In this document: positions 1 to 7,964 of the stretch, in pieces
How positions within the stretch are numbered: the first letter of the stretch is position 1
How the letters are laid out: every line of letters begins with the position of its first letter
Origin: Kaistia soli DSM 19436
GTDB taxonomy: Bacteria > Pseudomonadota > Alphaproteobacteria > Rhizobiales > Kaistiaceae
Assembly: GCF_900129325.1 (NCBI RefSeq)
Contig: NZ_FQUP01000003.1
Span: 496,001 to 560,000, forward strand
DNA: 64,000 nt
Direction: 5' to 3'
Notes under the pieces: generated by a model
Database searches by the model: none
Told to the model about the DNA's origin: nothing
What the model saw: the letters and a program-made list of their open reading frames with translations, nothing else
Program-made: the position numbers and the translations under genes

Positions 1-802
1 GCGCCGTGCCGCCGATGACCACCATGGCGATGACTTCCAGCTCATAGCCGGTGCCGCTGTTGGGATTGGCGGCAGACGTGCGGATCGAGGAGATGATGCC
101 GGCGAGCGCCGCCATGACCGAGGACAGCATGAACAGGCCGATCTTGACGCGGTCGACCGCGACGCCGCGGGCGCGCGCGGCGCCAGGATTGCCACCCGCC
201 GCCTGGATCCAGTTGCCGGTGCGCGACTTCGTCAGGACGTAGCCGAGGATGATCGCTGCGGCGATGAACCAGAACAGAGAGGCATAGATGCGGAACGGGC
301 CGACATAGAAGTCGCCGACGAGGATCTCGGCCAGCCAGCTGCCGCCTGCACTCCAGGTGCGCTGCGGGAAGCCGTCCGTCACGAACAGGGCCGTGCCGCG
401 CACGACGAGCAGCATGCCGAGCGTGACGAGGAATGACGGGATCTTCAGCTTGGTGACGAACCAGCCGTTGACGAGACCGATGATCGCCGCGACGACCAGT
501 GCCGTGACGAAACCCGCTTCCAGCGGCATGACGCCGGCATTGAACAGCGTCCACATCAGAACCGGTGAGAAGCCGAACAGCGAGCCGACCGAAAGGTCGA
601 ATTCACCGGACGTCATCAGCAGCGTCATGGCGAGCGCGATGAGGCCGAGTTCGACCGTGAAGGCGAGCGTGTTGGAGATGTTGAGCGGCGAGAGGAAGTC
701 GTGATTGATCGACCAGAACACGACGACTTCGACCACCAGCAGGACCAGCGGGCCGAATTCGGGCTTGGCGATCAGGCGCTGGAGAAGGGATCGGTTTTCC
801 AC
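1..802 (-). CDS. Sugar ABC transporter permease, RbsC family (C-terminus cut by window start)
   Basis: Inner-membrane permease of a ribose/simple-sugar type ABC importer. About 267 codons are present; RbsC proteins are usually about 320-340 residues, so the last 60 or so residues lie outside the window. The reading frame shows many hydrophobic segments, the family motif GEFDLSVGS (RbsC has GGIDLSVGS) and the cytoplasmic-loop motif GGNPGAARARGV. I placed the start at a GTG (800-802, read as VENRSLLQR) because no ATG lies upstream in frame near the hydrophobic N-terminus; no good ribosome-binding site supports it. It follows the binding-protein gene after a 116-bp GC-rich gap that can fold (ctccgc 843-848 with gcggag 856-861). 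Such gaps after binding-protein genes often stabilise the upstream message. The exact sugar cannot be told. Confidence 0.88.
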   Translation of the reverse strand, partial: MENRSLLQRLIAKPEFGPLVLLVVEVVVFWSINHDFLSPLNISNTLAFTVELGLIALAMTLLMTSGEFDLSVGSLFGFSPVLMWTLFNAGVMPLEAGFVTALVVAAIIGLVNGWFVTKLKIPSFLVTLGMLLVVRGTALFVTDGFPQRTWSAGGSWLAEILVGDFYVGPFRIYASLFWFIAAAIILGYVLTKSRTGNWIQAAGGNPGAARARGVAVDRVKIGLFMLSSVMAALAGIISSIRTSAANPNSGTGYELEVIAMVVIGGTA

Positions 803-918
803 GATAAACCCGCACGATGTTGGAAGGGCCGGCGCGCCCTCGCTCCGCGCAAGCGGCGGAGGGTCAGCCGGACGAGGGGGCGCGACGGCCAGGGCCGCCG
901 CGCCGATCGATCTGCGGA

Positions 919-1857
919 TTACTGCTTCTTGCCGGACAGGATGTCGTCGTAGACCTGCGCGGTGTCCTTTTCATAGAGCGCGCCGGTGATGACGTTGAAG
1001 CCCGGAGGAATGCCGCTGGCGGCCATGTTGGCGAGCGAGAGCGCCACATAGCTGGTCGCCTGCGGGTCCTGCCACTGGCCGGCATTGACATAGCCGGTCA
1101 GCACTTCCTGCGTGGTATCGAGCGAATTGCCCCAGCCGACGACCGGGATTTCGCCCGGCTTGACACCGACCTGGTCGAAGACGCGCTTGATCGAGCCGGT
1201 CACCAGATCGCCAAGGCCGATAATCGCGTTGATCTTGCCCTTGTTGGTGGTGAGGTAGTCGACCATGCGGTTGATCACCTCGGCCTGGTCGAGCGTCGCC
1301 TCGGTCACTTCATAGGTGATGCCAAGCGGCTCGAGCACGCTCTTGATGCCCTCTTCTTCCTGCACGCCATAAGTGGCGCCAGGGATCTCGACCGGCATCC
1401 AGACATGATCGCCCTTCTTGATCAGGCCCTTGTCGACCAGATACTGCGCCCAGTGCTTGCCGAAGGTGACGTTGTCACCACCGACATAGGCATTGAAGCT
1501 CGCCTTCGGATCGGGCGTGTTGAAGTTGATGATCGGAATCTTCGCGGCGTTCGCTTCCTTGGCGATCTCGACCAGGCTGCCCGGATCGGGGCTCGTCGTC
1601 ACGATGCCGTCAGCCTTGGCGGCGATGGCGGCGCGCACGGCTTCCTGCTGCGAGGCGACGTCACCATTGTGGAACGAGGTGTTAACCGTATTGCCTGTGT
1701 CGGATGCCCACTGCTTGGCTCCCGCGAGGAAATAGGTCCAGACCGGGTCGGCCGGGCCGCCATGCGAGACCCAATAGAATGTCTTGGCTTCGGCGGCGAG
1801 CGGCATGGCGACAGCCATGACCAGGCCCGCCACGGCGAGTGTCAGTTTCTTGAACAC
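919..1857 (-). CDS. Sugar ABC transporter substrate-binding protein (periplasmic, RbsB-like)
   Basis: Periplasmic sugar-binding protein of the LacI/RbsB fold that feeds the adjacent permease. I chose the GTG start at 1855-1857 because GGGAGG lies about 6 bases upstream. Translation from there opens with a typical signal peptide (VFKKLTLAVAGLVMAVAMPL) and likely cleavage after AEA, before KTFYWV. The mature part shows the two-lobe pattern: AIAAKADGIVTTSPDPGSL, then AAKIPIINFNTP in lobe 1, and NAIIGLGDLVTGSIKRVF with EIPVVGWGN in lobe 2. At 312 residues it is normal for the family. The region upstream carries an operator-like palindrome at 2055-2066. Ribose, xylose or inositol-type sugars are possible ligands; the sequence alone does not decide. 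Confidence 0.9.
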   Translation of the reverse strand: MFKKLTLAVAGLVMAVAMPLAAEAKTFYWVSHGGPADPVWTYFLAGAKQWASDTGNTVNTSFHNGDVASQQEAVRAAIAAKADGIVTTSPDPGSLVEIAKEANAAKIPIINFNTPDPKASFNAYVGGDNVTFGKHWAQYLVDKGLIKKGDHVWMPVEIPGATYGVQEEEGIKSVLEPLGITYEVTEATLDQAEVINRMVDYLTTNKGKINAIIGLGDLVTGSIKRVFDQVGVKPGEIPVVGWGNSLDTTQEVLTGYVNAGQWQDPQATSYVALSLANMAASGIPPGFNVITGALYEKDTAQVYDDILSGKKQ

Positions 1858-2054
1858 GGTTGTCCTCCCGAACAAACTCTTTGTCTTTATGAGCCGGCAG
1901 CATGAGAACGGGCGCGGCCTCCGGCTGGCCACGCATTCGTCAGTCGCGGATCCGGGTACCTCCCCTCATCCTCGCGGAGACTGGCGTCTCAGCAATAGAC
2001 TGACACACTGCGGTCGGCACCTCAATCGCCGCGGAGGCTCTCACAGAACGAATT

Positions 2055-2066
2055 TCAATCGATTGA
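2055..2066. promoter_or_regulatory. LacI-family operator-like palindrome upstream of the sugar ABC operon
   Basis: TCAATCGATTGA is a perfect 12-bp palindrome with the central CG and AAT/ATT arms typical of LacI/GalR-family operators. It lies about 200 bp before the binding-protein start, in the only long non-coding stretch there. Function is inferred from form and place only. No LacI-type regulator gene is in the window. Confidence 0.45.
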
Positions 2067-2107
2067 GATGACCGGTGAGCACCGCGGCAGCGGCACGTGC
2101 CATCTGC

Positions 2108-2899
2108 CTATAGCCGGGCGAGCAGTTCTGCCTTCTTGGCGGCAAATTCCTCGTCCGAAAGGATCCCGCGATCCCTCAGCGTCGCGAGGCGCTCGATCAG
2201 CCCGACAACATCGCCTTCTTCGGGACGAGACGGCGAGCCCGTTGCGGTGGCGGGCGTCTCTCTTGGCGACGACGGCTCGGCAGCCAATGGCTGCGGTGGC
2301 TGGTCGTCTCCGCCGGCGACGCGTCGCAGCGTGTCGAGCCGAACCGTGCCGTATTGGCTGGTGAAGGTGAGGCTCTGGTCGCCGGACTGCTGCTGGGACA
2401 CGCCGCCAATCGCGTGATCGGCGGTATCGTAAAGCGTGATGTGACCGCCCTTGCGGATCGCGAGCCGCCGGCTGTCCGGGAAATAAGCATAGTGCAAGTC
2501 GTTCTGGGCGCCGCTCGTCGAGGGCGTTCCAAGCTCGTCCGGCCAACTCGAGGCGGCAAAGCCACCGCCCGGCGCAAAGAGACCGGCCCCTTCCCTGCCA
2601 TCGCGGCGACCCTCTGCGGCCGGTTCGAACAAATCGCCGCCCCGGAGCGCTGTCGCGAGTTCGCTCAGGAAGCCGTCGACCCGGTGCTTGAGGTCGTTGT
2701 TGAACATGTCGCCGACCATGATCATGCCGCCGGCCGACCATTGCCCCATGCCACCGAGATCCGGATGAGAGAATTGCGCTTGGCTGCCGCCGCCTGCAAC
2801 AAGCGCCGCGATGAGCACTTCGGCTGCGTCTTGGCTGATGCCATAGCGTTCGGAAATCCCGTCGAGAATGCGTCGACCGGTGCTGGAAAGCTGCTGCAT
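2108..2899 (-). CDS. SHOCT-domain protein of unknown function
   Basis: A 263-residue cytoplasmic protein. The start at 2899 (MQQLSSTGRR) is chosen because AAGGATC lies just upstream; an upstream in-frame start adds 12 residues. The last ~30 residues (VGLIERLATLRDRGILSDEEFAAKKAELLARL region) form a SHOCT motif, a short C-terminal helical module often found at the ends of bacterial proteins and thought to mediate oligomerisation. The N-terminal part has a helical segment (GRRILDGISERYGISQDAAEVLIAAL), then a Gly-rich stretch with QWSAGGMIMVGDMFNN and a beta-rich middle (ALRKGGHITLYDTADHAIGG, with I for L at the first position possible). No catalytic motif is seen. It is transcribed away from the DUF2189 gene. 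Confidence 0.75.
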   Translation of the reverse strand: MQQLSSTGRRILDGISERYGISQDAAEVLIAALVAGGGSQAQFSHPDLGGMGQWSAGGMIMVGDMFNNDLKHRVDGFLSELATALRGGDLFEPAAEGRRDGREGAGLFAPGGGFAASSWPDELGTPSTSGAQNDLHYAYFPDSRRLAIRKGGHITLYDTADHAIGGVSQQQSGDQSLTFTSQYGTVRLDTLRRVAGGDDQPPQPLAAEPSSPRETPATATGSPSRPEEGDVVGLIERLATLRDRGILSDEEFAAKKAELLARL

Positions 2900-3075
2900 T
2901 GAAGATCCTTTTCTTTGGCGAGCCATCCACAACAACGCGGACGCGGGATTGTGATCAGTCGAAAGGGCGAAGCTGCGCTATCCTGTCGCAGCTTCGGGAA
3001 CGGCGCCAGTGCTCACCGCCCGGGATGTCCGCCCCGCTCGACAGCCGTGCAACACGGCAGAGGGAGGATCGGCTT

Positions 3076-3867
3076 ATGGCTCTTTCGAATGTAATGACAG
3101 GTTCGGTCGCGGACCGCGAGATACCCGTCATCCGCCGGATCGGCTTTCAAGACATCGCGGCGGCGCTCCGCGAAGGTCTCGACGACTTCCTAGCAATGCC
3201 ATCGCATGCGTTCTTCCTGGTCATCATCTATCCCGTTCTCGGCCTCGTCCTCGGGCGGGTCGTCTATGGAACGGCGGTGCTGCCGTTGCTCTTTCCGCTG
3301 ATGGCCGGTTTCGCGCTGCTCGGCCCGATCGCGGCACTCGGGCTCTATGAATTGTCGCGGCGGCGCGAGCAGAAGCTCGATACGGCCGCGCACCATGTGC
3401 TCGACATTCGCCACGCGCCGTCGTTTGGCGCCATTATCGCGCTCGGCCTCCTGTTGATGGTGATCTTCCTCTGCTGGCTGGCAACCGCGCAGGCCATCTA
3501 TGTCGGCACGTTCGGCTATGCGGCCGCGGCGGCAATGCCCGATTTCCTCAACCGGGTGTTCACGACGCCGGAAGGCTGGACGTTGATCATCATGGGCAAT
3601 CTGGTCGGCTTCCTGTTCGCGCTCCTGGTGCTGGCGATCAGCGCCGTCTCCTTCCCGCTGCTCCTCGATCGCGACGTCGGGGCTGCCACGGCCATGCTGA
3701 CGTCGTTCAAGGCGGTTGTCGCCAATCCGGGCCCGATGGCCCTCTGGGGTCTCATCGTCGCCGTACTGCTGGTGCTCGGAACGCTGCCATTCTTCCTTGG
3801 CCTCGCCGTCGTGCTGCCAGTGCTTGGCCACGCCACCTGGCATCTCTATCGCCGCGTCGTCGTGTAG
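3076..3867 (+). CDS. DUF2189 integral membrane protein
   Basis: A 263-residue protein with about six hydrophobic segments and the DUF2189 pattern: RIGFQDIAAALREGLDDFLAMPSHAFF before the first membrane span, then LFPLMAGFALLGPIAALGLYELSRRRE. Proteins of this family are common in alphaproteobacteria and have no proven function; some are annotated as cytochrome c oxidase subunit I-like membrane proteins without experimental support. I chose the ATG at 3076 because GGGAGG lies at 3062-3067 and the upstream extension is low-quality coding sequence. It stands alone, divergent from the SHOCT gene. Confidence 0.8.
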   Translation: MALSNVMTGSVADREIPVIRRIGFQDIAAALREGLDDFLAMPSHAFFLVIIYPVLGLVLGRVVYGTAVLPLLFPLMAGFALLGPIAALGLYELSRRREQKLDTAAHHVLDIRHAPSFGAIIALGLLLMVIFLCWLATAQAIYVGTFGYAAAAAMPDFLNRVFTTPEGWTLIIMGNLVGFLFALLVLAISAVSFPLLLDRDVGAATAMLTSFKAVVANPGPMALWGLIVAVLLVLGTLPFFLGLAVVLPVLGHATWHLYRRVVV

Positions 3868-3955
3868 ATCGGCGTGAAAGCGCGGGTCCGAGCGTCTGGC
3901 CATCTCTCCGTAACAGAGCCGGTCAGGCGCCACGGTTTCGCCTCAGCCATTAATG

Positions 3956-3984
3956 TTGCACTGCACACGCTGATGGATTGTTAA
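3956..3984 (+). promoter_or_regulatory. Possible promoter for the DUF1127 gene and cuckoo RNA
   Basis: TTGCAC (3956-3961), a 17-base gap and TGTTAA (3979-3984) fit a weak sigma-70 promoter and would give a leader of about 140 bases before the DUF1127 gene. In Rhodobacter the related locus uses heat-shock sigma factors, so a RpoH-type promoter elsewhere in 3990-4110 is an alternative. Not proven. Confidence 0.3.
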
Positions 3985-4128
3985 TGCTGCCTTGCATCAT
4001 CCGCATTCCAGCCATGCGTTTTTTCCGGCTGCTCAGCGCGGCGGCTCACTCCTACATTCGGATCAACAAAGGGCGAGGCAAGAACCTAACGGTTGCCGCC
4101 CCAGAGATCAGATTGAAGGATGACCACG

Positions 4129-4278
4129 ATGAACCTCATCAACAGCTACAAGAATTGGCGCAAGTATCGCGAAACCTACAACGAGCTGGCGCGTTTGACT
4201 CGCCGTGAGCTCGACGATCTCGGCATCAACCGTGCCGACATCACCAAGGTCGCCCGCAGCGCGGTCGCCGGTTACTAA
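4129..4278 (+). CDS. DUF1127 small protein (YjiS/CcaF1-like)
   Basis: A 49-residue, Arg/Lys-rich protein: MNLINSYKNWRKYRETYNEL, then ARLTRRELDDLGINRADITKVARSAVAGY. This is the classic DUF1127 pattern, with the conserved RELDDLGI.R.DI core. I prefer the ATG at 4129 to the one at 4120 because GAAGGA (4115-4120) is then well spaced. Short DUF1127 proteins of alphaproteobacteria bind RNA; the Rhodobacter sphaeroides member CcaF1 affects small-RNA maturation and RNA turnover. Here the gene is followed at once by three CCTCCTCCC-type stem-loops, the same arrangement as ccaF1-ccsR1-4. A role in phosphate or carbon metabolism has also been shown for other DUF1127 proteins. Confidence 0.9.
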   Translation: MNLINSYKNWRKYRETYNELARLTRRELDDLGINRADITKVARSAVAGY

Positions 4279-4289
4279 GAATTCAGTTT

Positions 4290-4410
4290 CGCAGGGACGA
4301 ACCTCCTCCCTCGTCCCAGCGATCAGGCGGCTAGCGAACCTCCTCCCTCGCGACGTCGCCACCTCTGAGAAGCGCCCGCCGATCTCCTCCCCGGCGGGCG
4401 CTTTTCGTTT
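4290..4410 (+). ncRNA. Cuckoo-family (CcsR-like) small RNA with CCUCCUCCC loops
   Basis: Three stem-loops follow the DUF1127 stop. Hairpin 1: GGGACGA (4294-4300), loop ACCTCCTCCC, TCGTCCC (4311-4317). Hairpin 2: GCGA (4334-4337), the same loop ACCTCCTCCC, TCGC (4348-4351), extended by GGCG (4326-4329)/CGCC (4357-4360). Hairpin 3: an 11-bp stem 4370-4380/4393-4403 with loop GATCTCCTCCCC and a T-rich tail, a factor-independent terminator. CCUCCUCCC is complementary to Shine-Dalgarno sequences. The architecture matches cuckoo RNAs and the CcsR1-4 RNAs of Rhodobacter, which are processed from a DUF1127 transcript under stress. The exact 5' end is unknown, and it is open whether one RNA or several are made. 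Confidence 0.85.
4370..4406 (+). terminator. Rho-independent terminator ending the DUF1127/cuckoo transcript
   Basis: AAGCGCCCGCC (4370-4380) pairs perfectly with GGCGGGCGCTT (4393-4403) across a 12-base loop and is followed by TTCGTTT. The loop itself holds CTCCTCCCC, so the terminator doubles as the third anti-Shine-Dalgarno hairpin. Confidence 0.88.
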
Positions 4411-4449
4411 GTCTGAGCCTCCGTCCCCCGCTTCGAGCGCGGCAGATGG

Positions 4450-4476
4450 TTGTTTGGAGCGCGCCGTCGCCATAGT
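4450..4476 (+). promoter_or_regulatory. Possible trmFO promoter giving a near-leaderless message
   Basis: TTGTTT (4450-4455) and CATAGT (4471-4476) sit 15 bases apart, and the ATG of trmFO starts 9 bases after CATAGT, where transcription would be expected to begin. No Shine-Dalgarno sequence precedes the ATG. Confidence 0.35.
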
Positions 4477-4485
4477 GTCCGCGCC

Positions 4486-5919
4486 ATGACCTCCATCGAT
4501 CCGACATCCAAGAGCGCGGCAACGCGTCCAATCCACATCATCGGCGGCGGCCTCGCCGGCTCCGAGGCCGCGTGGCAGATCGTCCGACGCGGCGTGCCCG
4601 TCGTGCTGCACGAGATGCGGCCGGTCCGAAAGACCGACGCCCATCAGACCGACGGCCTCGCCGAACTGGTCTGCTCGAACTCCTTCCGTTCCGACGATGC
4701 CGAAGCCAACGCGGTCGGCCTGCTGCATGCGGAAATGCGCATGGCCGATTCCCTCATCATGGCGATGGGTGACAAGCACCAGGTTCCGGCCGGCGGCGCT
4801 CTGGCCGTCGATCGCGAAGGTTTTTCGGCCGCGGTGACGGCCGTGCTGGCCAGCCATCCGCTCGTCACGATCGAACGGGGCGAAGTGGCAGGGTTGCCGC
4901 CCGAGGGCTGGGACAATGTGATCGTCGCGACGGGGCCGCTGACCTCGGCGGCGCTCGCCGAAGCGGTCCGCGGCCTGACGGGCGAGGATTCGCTCGCCTT
5001 CTTCGATGCGATCGCGCCGATCGTGCATTTCGACTCGATCGACCGCGACATCGCATGGTTTCAATCACGCTACGACAAGGCCGGCCCTGGCGGCACGGGC
5101 GCTGACTATCTGAACTGCCCGATGACAGAGGTCGAATATAACGCGTTCGTCGATGCGCTGATCGCCGGCGAGAAGACCGAATTCAAGGAGTGGGAAAAGA
5201 CACCCTATTTCGATGGCTGCCTGCCGATCGAAGTCATGGCCGAGCGCGGCCGCGAGACGCTGCGCTTCGGGCCGATGAAGCCGGTGGGCCTGACCAATCC
5301 GAACAATCCGACGGTCAAGCCCTATGCGATCGTGCAGCTTCGCCAGGACAATGCCCTTGGCACGCTGTTCAACATGGTCGGCTTCCAGACCAAGCTGAAA
5401 TATGGCGCGCAGACCGCGATCCTCCGCATGATTCCGGGGCTTCAGAACGCCGAATTTGCCCGCCTCGGCGGCCTGCATCGCAACACCTTCCTGAATTCGC
5501 CCAAGCTGCTCGACGAGACGCTCCGCCTCAAGGCGATGCCGCGCCTGCGCTTCGCAGGACAGATCACCGGCTGTGAAGGCTATGTCGAGTCGGCGTCGAT
5601 CGGCCTGCTGACCGGCCGCTTCGCGGCCGCCGAGCGCCTCGGCGAAGCGCCGTCGCTACCGCCGCCGACGACGGCCATGGGCGCGCTGGTGCGGCATATT
5701 ACCGGTGGGCATATCGTCGCCGACGAAGGCAGCACGCGGTCGTTCCAGCCGATGAACGTCAATTTCGGCCTGTTCCCGCCGATCGAGGTCCCGAAGGAGC
5801 CCGGCAAGCGGCTGCGCGGCGCCGAGAAGACACTGGCCAAAAAGCATGCCCTGACGGCCCGCGCCCGCGCCGATGCCGCAGCGTGGCTCGCCGCGGACGT
5901 CCGTGTGGCGGCGGAATAG
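4486..5919 (+). CDS. trmFO: tRNA (uracil-5-)-methyltransferase TrmFO (folate/FAD dependent)
   Basis: Makes ribothymidine at tRNA position 54 with 5,10-methylene-tetrahydrofolate as methyl donor and FAD as cofactor. The 477-residue product shows the dinucleotide-binding motif [11 protein letters not shown] (about 20-30), then [35 protein letters not shown], a signature of the TrmFO/Gid family, and [20 protein letters not shown] near the C-terminus. Length is slightly above the usual 435-470. The ATG at 4486 is the natural start by homology but has no ribosome-binding site, and a -10-like CATAGT lies 9 bases before it, which suggests a leaderless message. The gene stands alone between the cuckoo terminator and a palindromic repeat. 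Confidence 0.95.
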   Translation: MTSIDPTSKSAATRPIHIIGGGLAGSEAAWQIVRRGVPVVLHEMRPVRKTDAHQTDGLAELVCSNSFRSDDAEANAVGLLHAEMRMADSLIMAMGDKHQVPAGGALAVDREGFSAAVTAVLASHPLVTIERGEVAGLPPEGWDNVIVATGPLTSAALAEAVRGLTGEDSLAFFDAIAPIVHFDSIDRDIAWFQSRYDKAGPGGTGADYLNCPMTEVEYNAFVDALIAGEKTEFKEWEKTPYFDGCLPIEVMAERGRETLRFGPMKPVGLTNPNNPTVKPYAIVQLRQDNALGTLFNMVGFQTKLKYGAQTAILRMIPGLQNAEFARLGGLHRNTFLNSPKLLDETLRLKAMPRLRFAGQITGCEGYVESASIGLLTGRFAAAERLGEAPSLPPPTTAMGALVRHITGGHIVADEGSTRSFQPMNVNFGLFPPIEVPKEPGKRLRGAEKTLAKKHALTARARADAAAWLAADVRVAAE

Positions 5920-5967
5920 GACTGGCTGGAGCATCGACCGACTCTCGAGTCATCCGATGCGGAAGGT

Positions 5968-6000
5968 CTGTCATTGCCGGGCTTGACCCGGCAATGACAG
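5968..6000. repeat. Palindromic REP-like element (14-bp arms)
   Basis: CTGTCATTGCCGGG (5968-5981), loop CTTGA, CCCGGCAATGACAG (5987-6000) is a perfect inverted repeat. It lies between the convergent ends of trmFO and the YCII gene. The core GTCATTGCCGG recurs at 16514-16524. The form matches the dispersed palindromes of many Hyphomicrobiales genomes. It could also stop transcription from both sides, though there is no T-run. Confidence 0.8.
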
Positions 6001-6044
6001 TGGATGGAACGGCAGGCGGGACGGATTCGTGACCGTCGAATGTC

Positions 6045-6395
6045 CTAGCGGAGGCTGCGCACCGCGCGGACCTCGATCCGGCCATAGCGCGCCATCGGAA
6101 TCGCGGCGGCAATGGACAGAGCCTCTGCCTGGTCAGCCGCCTCGATCAGGATGAAGCCGCCGATATGCTCCTTGAGCTCGGCGAAGGGACCATCGGTATA
6201 GAAGGTTTCGCGGTCGCGCACGTGGATGGTCGTCGCGGTCGGCGGCTCATCGAGCGCGTGAGCCGCCACCAGGATGCCGCGCGCCGCCAGCTCGTCGTCA
6301 TAGGCGAGCGACTCGGCGGTGATCGCACGATGATCTTCGGCGGTCAGGCCCTCGAACCGGGCAGGGTCAACAATCACGAGGCAGAGATAGCGCAT
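6045..6395 (-). CDS. YCII-related domain protein
   Basis: A 116-residue cytoplasmic protein of the YCII/DGPF family: it opens MRYLCLVIVDPARFEGLT and contains IHVRDRETFYTDGPFAELKEHIGGFILIEAADQAEALSIAAAIP. The family has a ferredoxin-like fold with a proposed His-Asp active site. The TDGPFAE segment corresponds to the DGPF box of proteins often linked to ECF sigma factors; no such sigma gene is next to this one. I chose the ATG at 6393-6395 with AGGGA about 10 bases upstream over an in-frame start 15 codons earlier. Biochemical function is not known. Confidence 0.85.
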   Translation of the reverse strand: MRYLCLVIVDPARFEGLTAEDHRAITAESLAYDDELAARGILVAAHALDEPPTATTIHVRDRETFYTDGPFAELKEHIGGFILIEAADQAEALSIAAAIPMARYGRIEVRAVRSLR

Positions 6396-6470
6396 AGGGT
6401 GTCGTTCCCTCGACAATGACATCTCGAGGACGAACGGCACCGGGCGCTGCCGACACCCGGCCCCCGTCCT

Positions 6471-7355
6471 TTATTCCGTGACAGGCACGCCGAGACGTCC
6501 GGCCAGATCGAGCGTGAATTGCCAGGCGACGCGGCCCGACCTTGCGCCGCGTGTCGTCGCCCATTCGAGCGCCTGCCAATCGAGATCGGCTTCCGGCAGC
6601 TCCAGCCCGAAATGCGCGGCATAGCCATGCACCATCGCGAGATAATCCTCCTGGCTGCATTTGTGGAAGCCGAGCCAAAGGCCGAAGCGATCGGAGAGTG
6701 ACACCTTTTCCTCGACCGCCTCGCTCGGGTTGATGGCGGTCGACCGCTCGTTTTCCATCATGTCGCGCGGCAGCAGGTGGCGGCGATTCGACGTCGCATA
6801 GAACACGACGTTCTCGGGCCGGCCTTCGACCCCGCCATCGAGCGCGGCCTTCAGCGACTTGTACGACGTATCGTCGTTGTCGAAAGAGAGGTCGTCGCAG
6901 AACAGGATGACACGGCGGCCGGAGCTCCTCAGGATCGCCATCAGCTCGGGCAGGCTGTCGATATCCTCGCGGTGGATCTCGATCAGCTTCAGCGCATGGC
7001 CGCCGGGCTGTGAGCCGGACGCACGGTTGGCTTCGGCATGCGCGGCCTTGACCAGCGAGCTCTTGCCCATGCCGCGCGCGCCCCAGAGCAGGACATTGTT
7101 GGCCGGCAGGCCGCGTGCGAAGCGCTCGGTGTTTTCGACGAGAATGTCGCGGACGCGGTCGACGCCCTTGAGCAAGCTCATGTCGACGCGGTTGACCTTC
7201 GGCACAGGCTGAAGGCTCGCCGAGGCAGCCTGCCAGACAAAGGCATCGGCTGCACCGAGGTCGATCAGGGGCCGCGCCGGGGGCACCGCGCGCTCGATGA
7301 GAGCGAGCAGCCGGTCGAGCCGCTCGGCGATCGGGGTCAGGTCAAGCTCGCCCAT
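6471..7355 (-). CDS. DUF815 family AAA+ ATPase
   Basis: A 294-residue ATPase of the DUF815 family, widespread and uncharacterised in bacteria. The P-loop is GARGMGKSS (92-100), Walker B is VILFCDD (149-155), and a sensor-like segment NVVFYATSNRRHLLPRDMMEN follows, typical of the group. The N-terminal ~85 residues carry no catalytic motif. It is the only gene between the YCII gene and yajC, read away from yajC. Its substrate is not known; the mix of a DnaC/clamp-loader-like fold and a short length argues for a chaperone-like or nucleic-acid-linked role, but that is inference. Confidence 0.9.
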   Translation of the reverse strand: MGELDLTPIAERLDRLLALIERAVPPARPLIDLGAADAFVWQAASASLQPVPKVNRVDMSLLKGVDRVRDILVENTERFARGLPANNVLLWGARGMGKSSLVKAAHAEANRASGSQPGGHALKLIEIHREDIDSLPELMAILRSSGRRVILFCDDLSFDNDDTSYKSLKAALDGGVEGRPENVVFYATSNRRHLLPRDMMENERSTAINPSEAVEEKVSLSDRFGLWLGFHKCSQEDYLAMVHGYAAHFGLELPEADLDWQALEWATTRGARSGRVAWQFTLDLAGRLGVPVTE

Positions 7356-7430
7356 GCCGCGAACGCTCCTTGATTTATCGGGGTCGACAGTGGATGAAGA
7401 CGGCCTGCGGTATCACGCCGGCGGCTGCAT

Positions 7431-7458
7431 TTGCAAAGGCCGGCCTCGCCGCTATAGT
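7431..7458 (+). promoter_or_regulatory. Probable sigma-70 promoter of the yajC-secDF operon
   Basis: TTGCAA (7431-7436), a 16-base spacer and TATAGT (7453-7458) form a good promoter match about 105 bases before yajC. The discriminator CCGCGCC that follows is like the one between the -10 element and ATG of trmFO. Confidence 0.55.
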
Positions 7459-7565
7459 CCGCGCCGTTTTGCAAGCCGCTGTCTCTCCCTATGTGAAGGC
7501 CGGCGCAAGCGACGCGCTTTTTTTGATGCGTTCCCTCCGGATCGCAGAAGCATAGGGAATCGTCG

Positions 7566-7907
7566 ATGTTCATCAGCCAAGCCTTTGCCCAGGCAGCCGG
7601 TGCAGGGCCCGCCGGCAGCATGGAAATGCTGATCCAGTTCGTCCCCTTCATCTTCGTCTTCGCGATCATGTGGTTCCTGATGATCCGGCCGCAGCGTCAG
7701 CGCGCCAAGCAGCATCAGGAGATGATCAAGAATGTCCGCCGCGGTGACACGATCGTGATGACCGGCGGCCTCATCGGCAAGATCTCCAAGGTCGTCGACG
7801 ACAGCGAGCTGCTGCTCGAAGTCGGCGAGAACGTGCGCGTCCGTGTTTCGCGCTCCGCCATCGCCGACGTGCGCGCCAAGGGCGAGCCGGTCAAGGAAGG
7901 CGAATAG
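7566..7907 (+). CDS. yajC: Preprotein translocase subunit YajC
   Basis: Small inner-membrane partner of SecDF. The 113-residue product has one membrane span (about 20-42, LIQFVPFIFVFAIMWFLMI), then the cytosolic YajC domain with RPQRQRAKQHQEMIKNVRRGDTIVMTGGLIGKI. The start ATG at 7566 has AGGGAA upstream. It is first in a plus-strand operon with secD and secF, as in most proteobacteria. Confidence 0.96.
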   Translation: MFISQAFAQAAGAGPAGSMEMLIQFVPFIFVFAIMWFLMIRPQRQRAKQHQEMIKNVRRGDTIVMTGGLIGKISKVVDDSELLLEVGENVRVRVSRSAIADVRAKGEPVKEGE

Positions 7908-7964
7908 TCCTTTCCCCGATAACGGCCGATCACACGGCTGAAGCCATCTGGAACGCAAACTCCC

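Noticed and set aside
4120-4278. DUF1127 start at the earlier ATG (4120)
   Set aside because: That ATG overlaps the GAAGGA ribosome-binding site itself; the ATG at 4129 is correctly spaced and gives the usual family N-terminus.
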